This document shows, in pieces, positions 6,050 to 6,405 of a stretch of DNA of 6,405 nt; positions within the stretch are counted from its first letter, which is position 1, and the number at the start of each line of letters is the position of its first letter. Position numbers and translations under genes: made by a program. The notes beneath the pieces were generated by a model. The model saw nothing but the letters and a program-made list of their open reading frames with translations. It was not told where the DNA came from and did not search any database. Source of the DNA: JBEKVE01 sp049514335 (lineage in GTDB: Bacteria > Actinomycetota > Acidimicrobiia > Acidimicrobiales > UBA8190); NCBI GenBank assembly GCA_049514335.1, contig JBEKVE010000179.1, positions 1-6,405 on the forward strand. Reading direction: 5' to 3'.

Positions 6050-6405
6050 TTGTCTTCGTTCCAACCCAGCGGGCTCGAGGACTCTGTCCTGGTCGTCGAC
6101 GACGACCAGGCCACGAGGGACAGCCTGGCGTCGGTCCTGAAGGGGGCGGGGATCGAGGTCTTCGTCGCGTCGGACCCCACCGAGGCCCTGACGTTGCGGG
6201 GGCTGCAGCGACCGTCGGCCGTGGTGGTGGACCACCAGCTGGCCGATCACACCGGCGTCGAGCTGGCCCAGCGGCTCAAGCAGGACGATCCCGACACCCC
6301 GGTGCTGCTCCTCACCGGACTGGCGTCGCTCGACAGCGCCCTGGCGGCGTCGGGCCAGTTGGACGGGCTGCTCGTGAAGCCCCTCGTCCCCCAGGCCTTC
6401 ATCCA
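6050..6405 (+). CDS. Response regulator, N-terminal receiver domain (3' end outside window)
   Basis: A CheY-like receiver domain of a two-component or phosphorelay protein begins here; 118 residues are visible before the window ends. It has the acidic triad DDD at 17-19 after VLVV, the expected phosphoacceptor Asp61 in VVVDHQLADHTGVEL, Thr89 in LLLTG and the invariant Lys110 followed by Pro111. All residues needed for phosphorylation are therefore present. The position after Leu64 is Ala rather than the usual Pro, a mild variation. The TTG start follows a strong ribosome site. The output domain, if any, is outside the window, so it could be a DNA-binding regulator, a cyclic-nucleotide enzyme or a hybrid protein, and no name can be given. 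It probably has its own promoter, 299 bases after cysC, and nothing here ties it to sulfur metabolism beyond adjacency. Confidence 0.87.
   Translation, partial: MSSFQPSGLEDSVLVVDDDQATRDSLASVLKGAGIEVFVASDPTEALTLRGLQRPSAVVVDHQLADHTGVELAQRLKQDDPDTPVLLLTGLASLDSALAASGQLDGLLVKPLVPQAFI

Noticed and set aside
5801..6250. Minus-strand open frames opposite the intergenic region and the response regulator
   Set aside because: No recognisable domain or ribosome site; they run antisense to a receiver domain with all key residues intact.

Overview
The window is very GC-rich and reads as chromosomal DNA of a high-GC actinobacterium. This rests on strong G/C third-position bias, GTG and TTG starts, a CysQ that closely resembles the mycobacterial enzyme in motif layout, and a sulfate operon that may be transcribed leaderless. 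A lineage outside the mycobacteria is suggested because CysN and CysC are separate proteins, whereas mycobacteria fuse them. Acidimicrobiia or a similar deep actinobacterial group is only a guess from memory. No mobile element, tRNA, rRNA, CRISPR array or prophage signal was seen.

Layout: (1) 1-1045, +, the C-terminal part of anthranilate synthase component I (trpE), cut by the left edge. (2) 1042-2019, +, a YgfZ/GcvT-like folate-binding protein whose GTG start overlaps the trpE stop by 4 bases. (3) 2033-2053, a 9-bp hairpin between converging genes, probably a two-way terminator. (4) 2068-2835, -, cysQ, a PAP phosphatase. (5) 2836-2970, a divergent promoter region with three 14-base tandem repeats and a -10-like box placed for a leaderless cysD transcript. 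(6) 2971-5750, +, a compact cysD-cysN-cysC operon. (7) 5751-6049, a 299-base intergenic region with a cluster of TACC/GGTA half-sites over a possible -10, then a leader with overlapping hairpins. (8) 6050-6405, +, the N-terminal receiver domain of a response regulator with a TTG start, cut by the right edge.

How the genes work together: CysD and CysN form ATP sulfurylase, which makes APS from sulfate with GTP hydrolysis as the driver. CysC phosphorylates APS to PAPS. When PAPS is used for reduction or sulfonation it leaves PAP, and the divergently transcribed CysQ removes the 3' phosphate to give AMP. Sulfate activation and by-product clearance therefore share one regulatory region. No PAPS reductase (cysH), sulfite reductase or sulfotransferase is present here, so the fate of PAPS cannot be decided from this window.

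The coding content is ordinary. The parts worth a second look are non-coding: the tandem repeats between cysQ and cysD, the candidate leaderless start of cysD, and the operator-like cluster and structured leader before the response regulator. I did not see a clearly new biological system.
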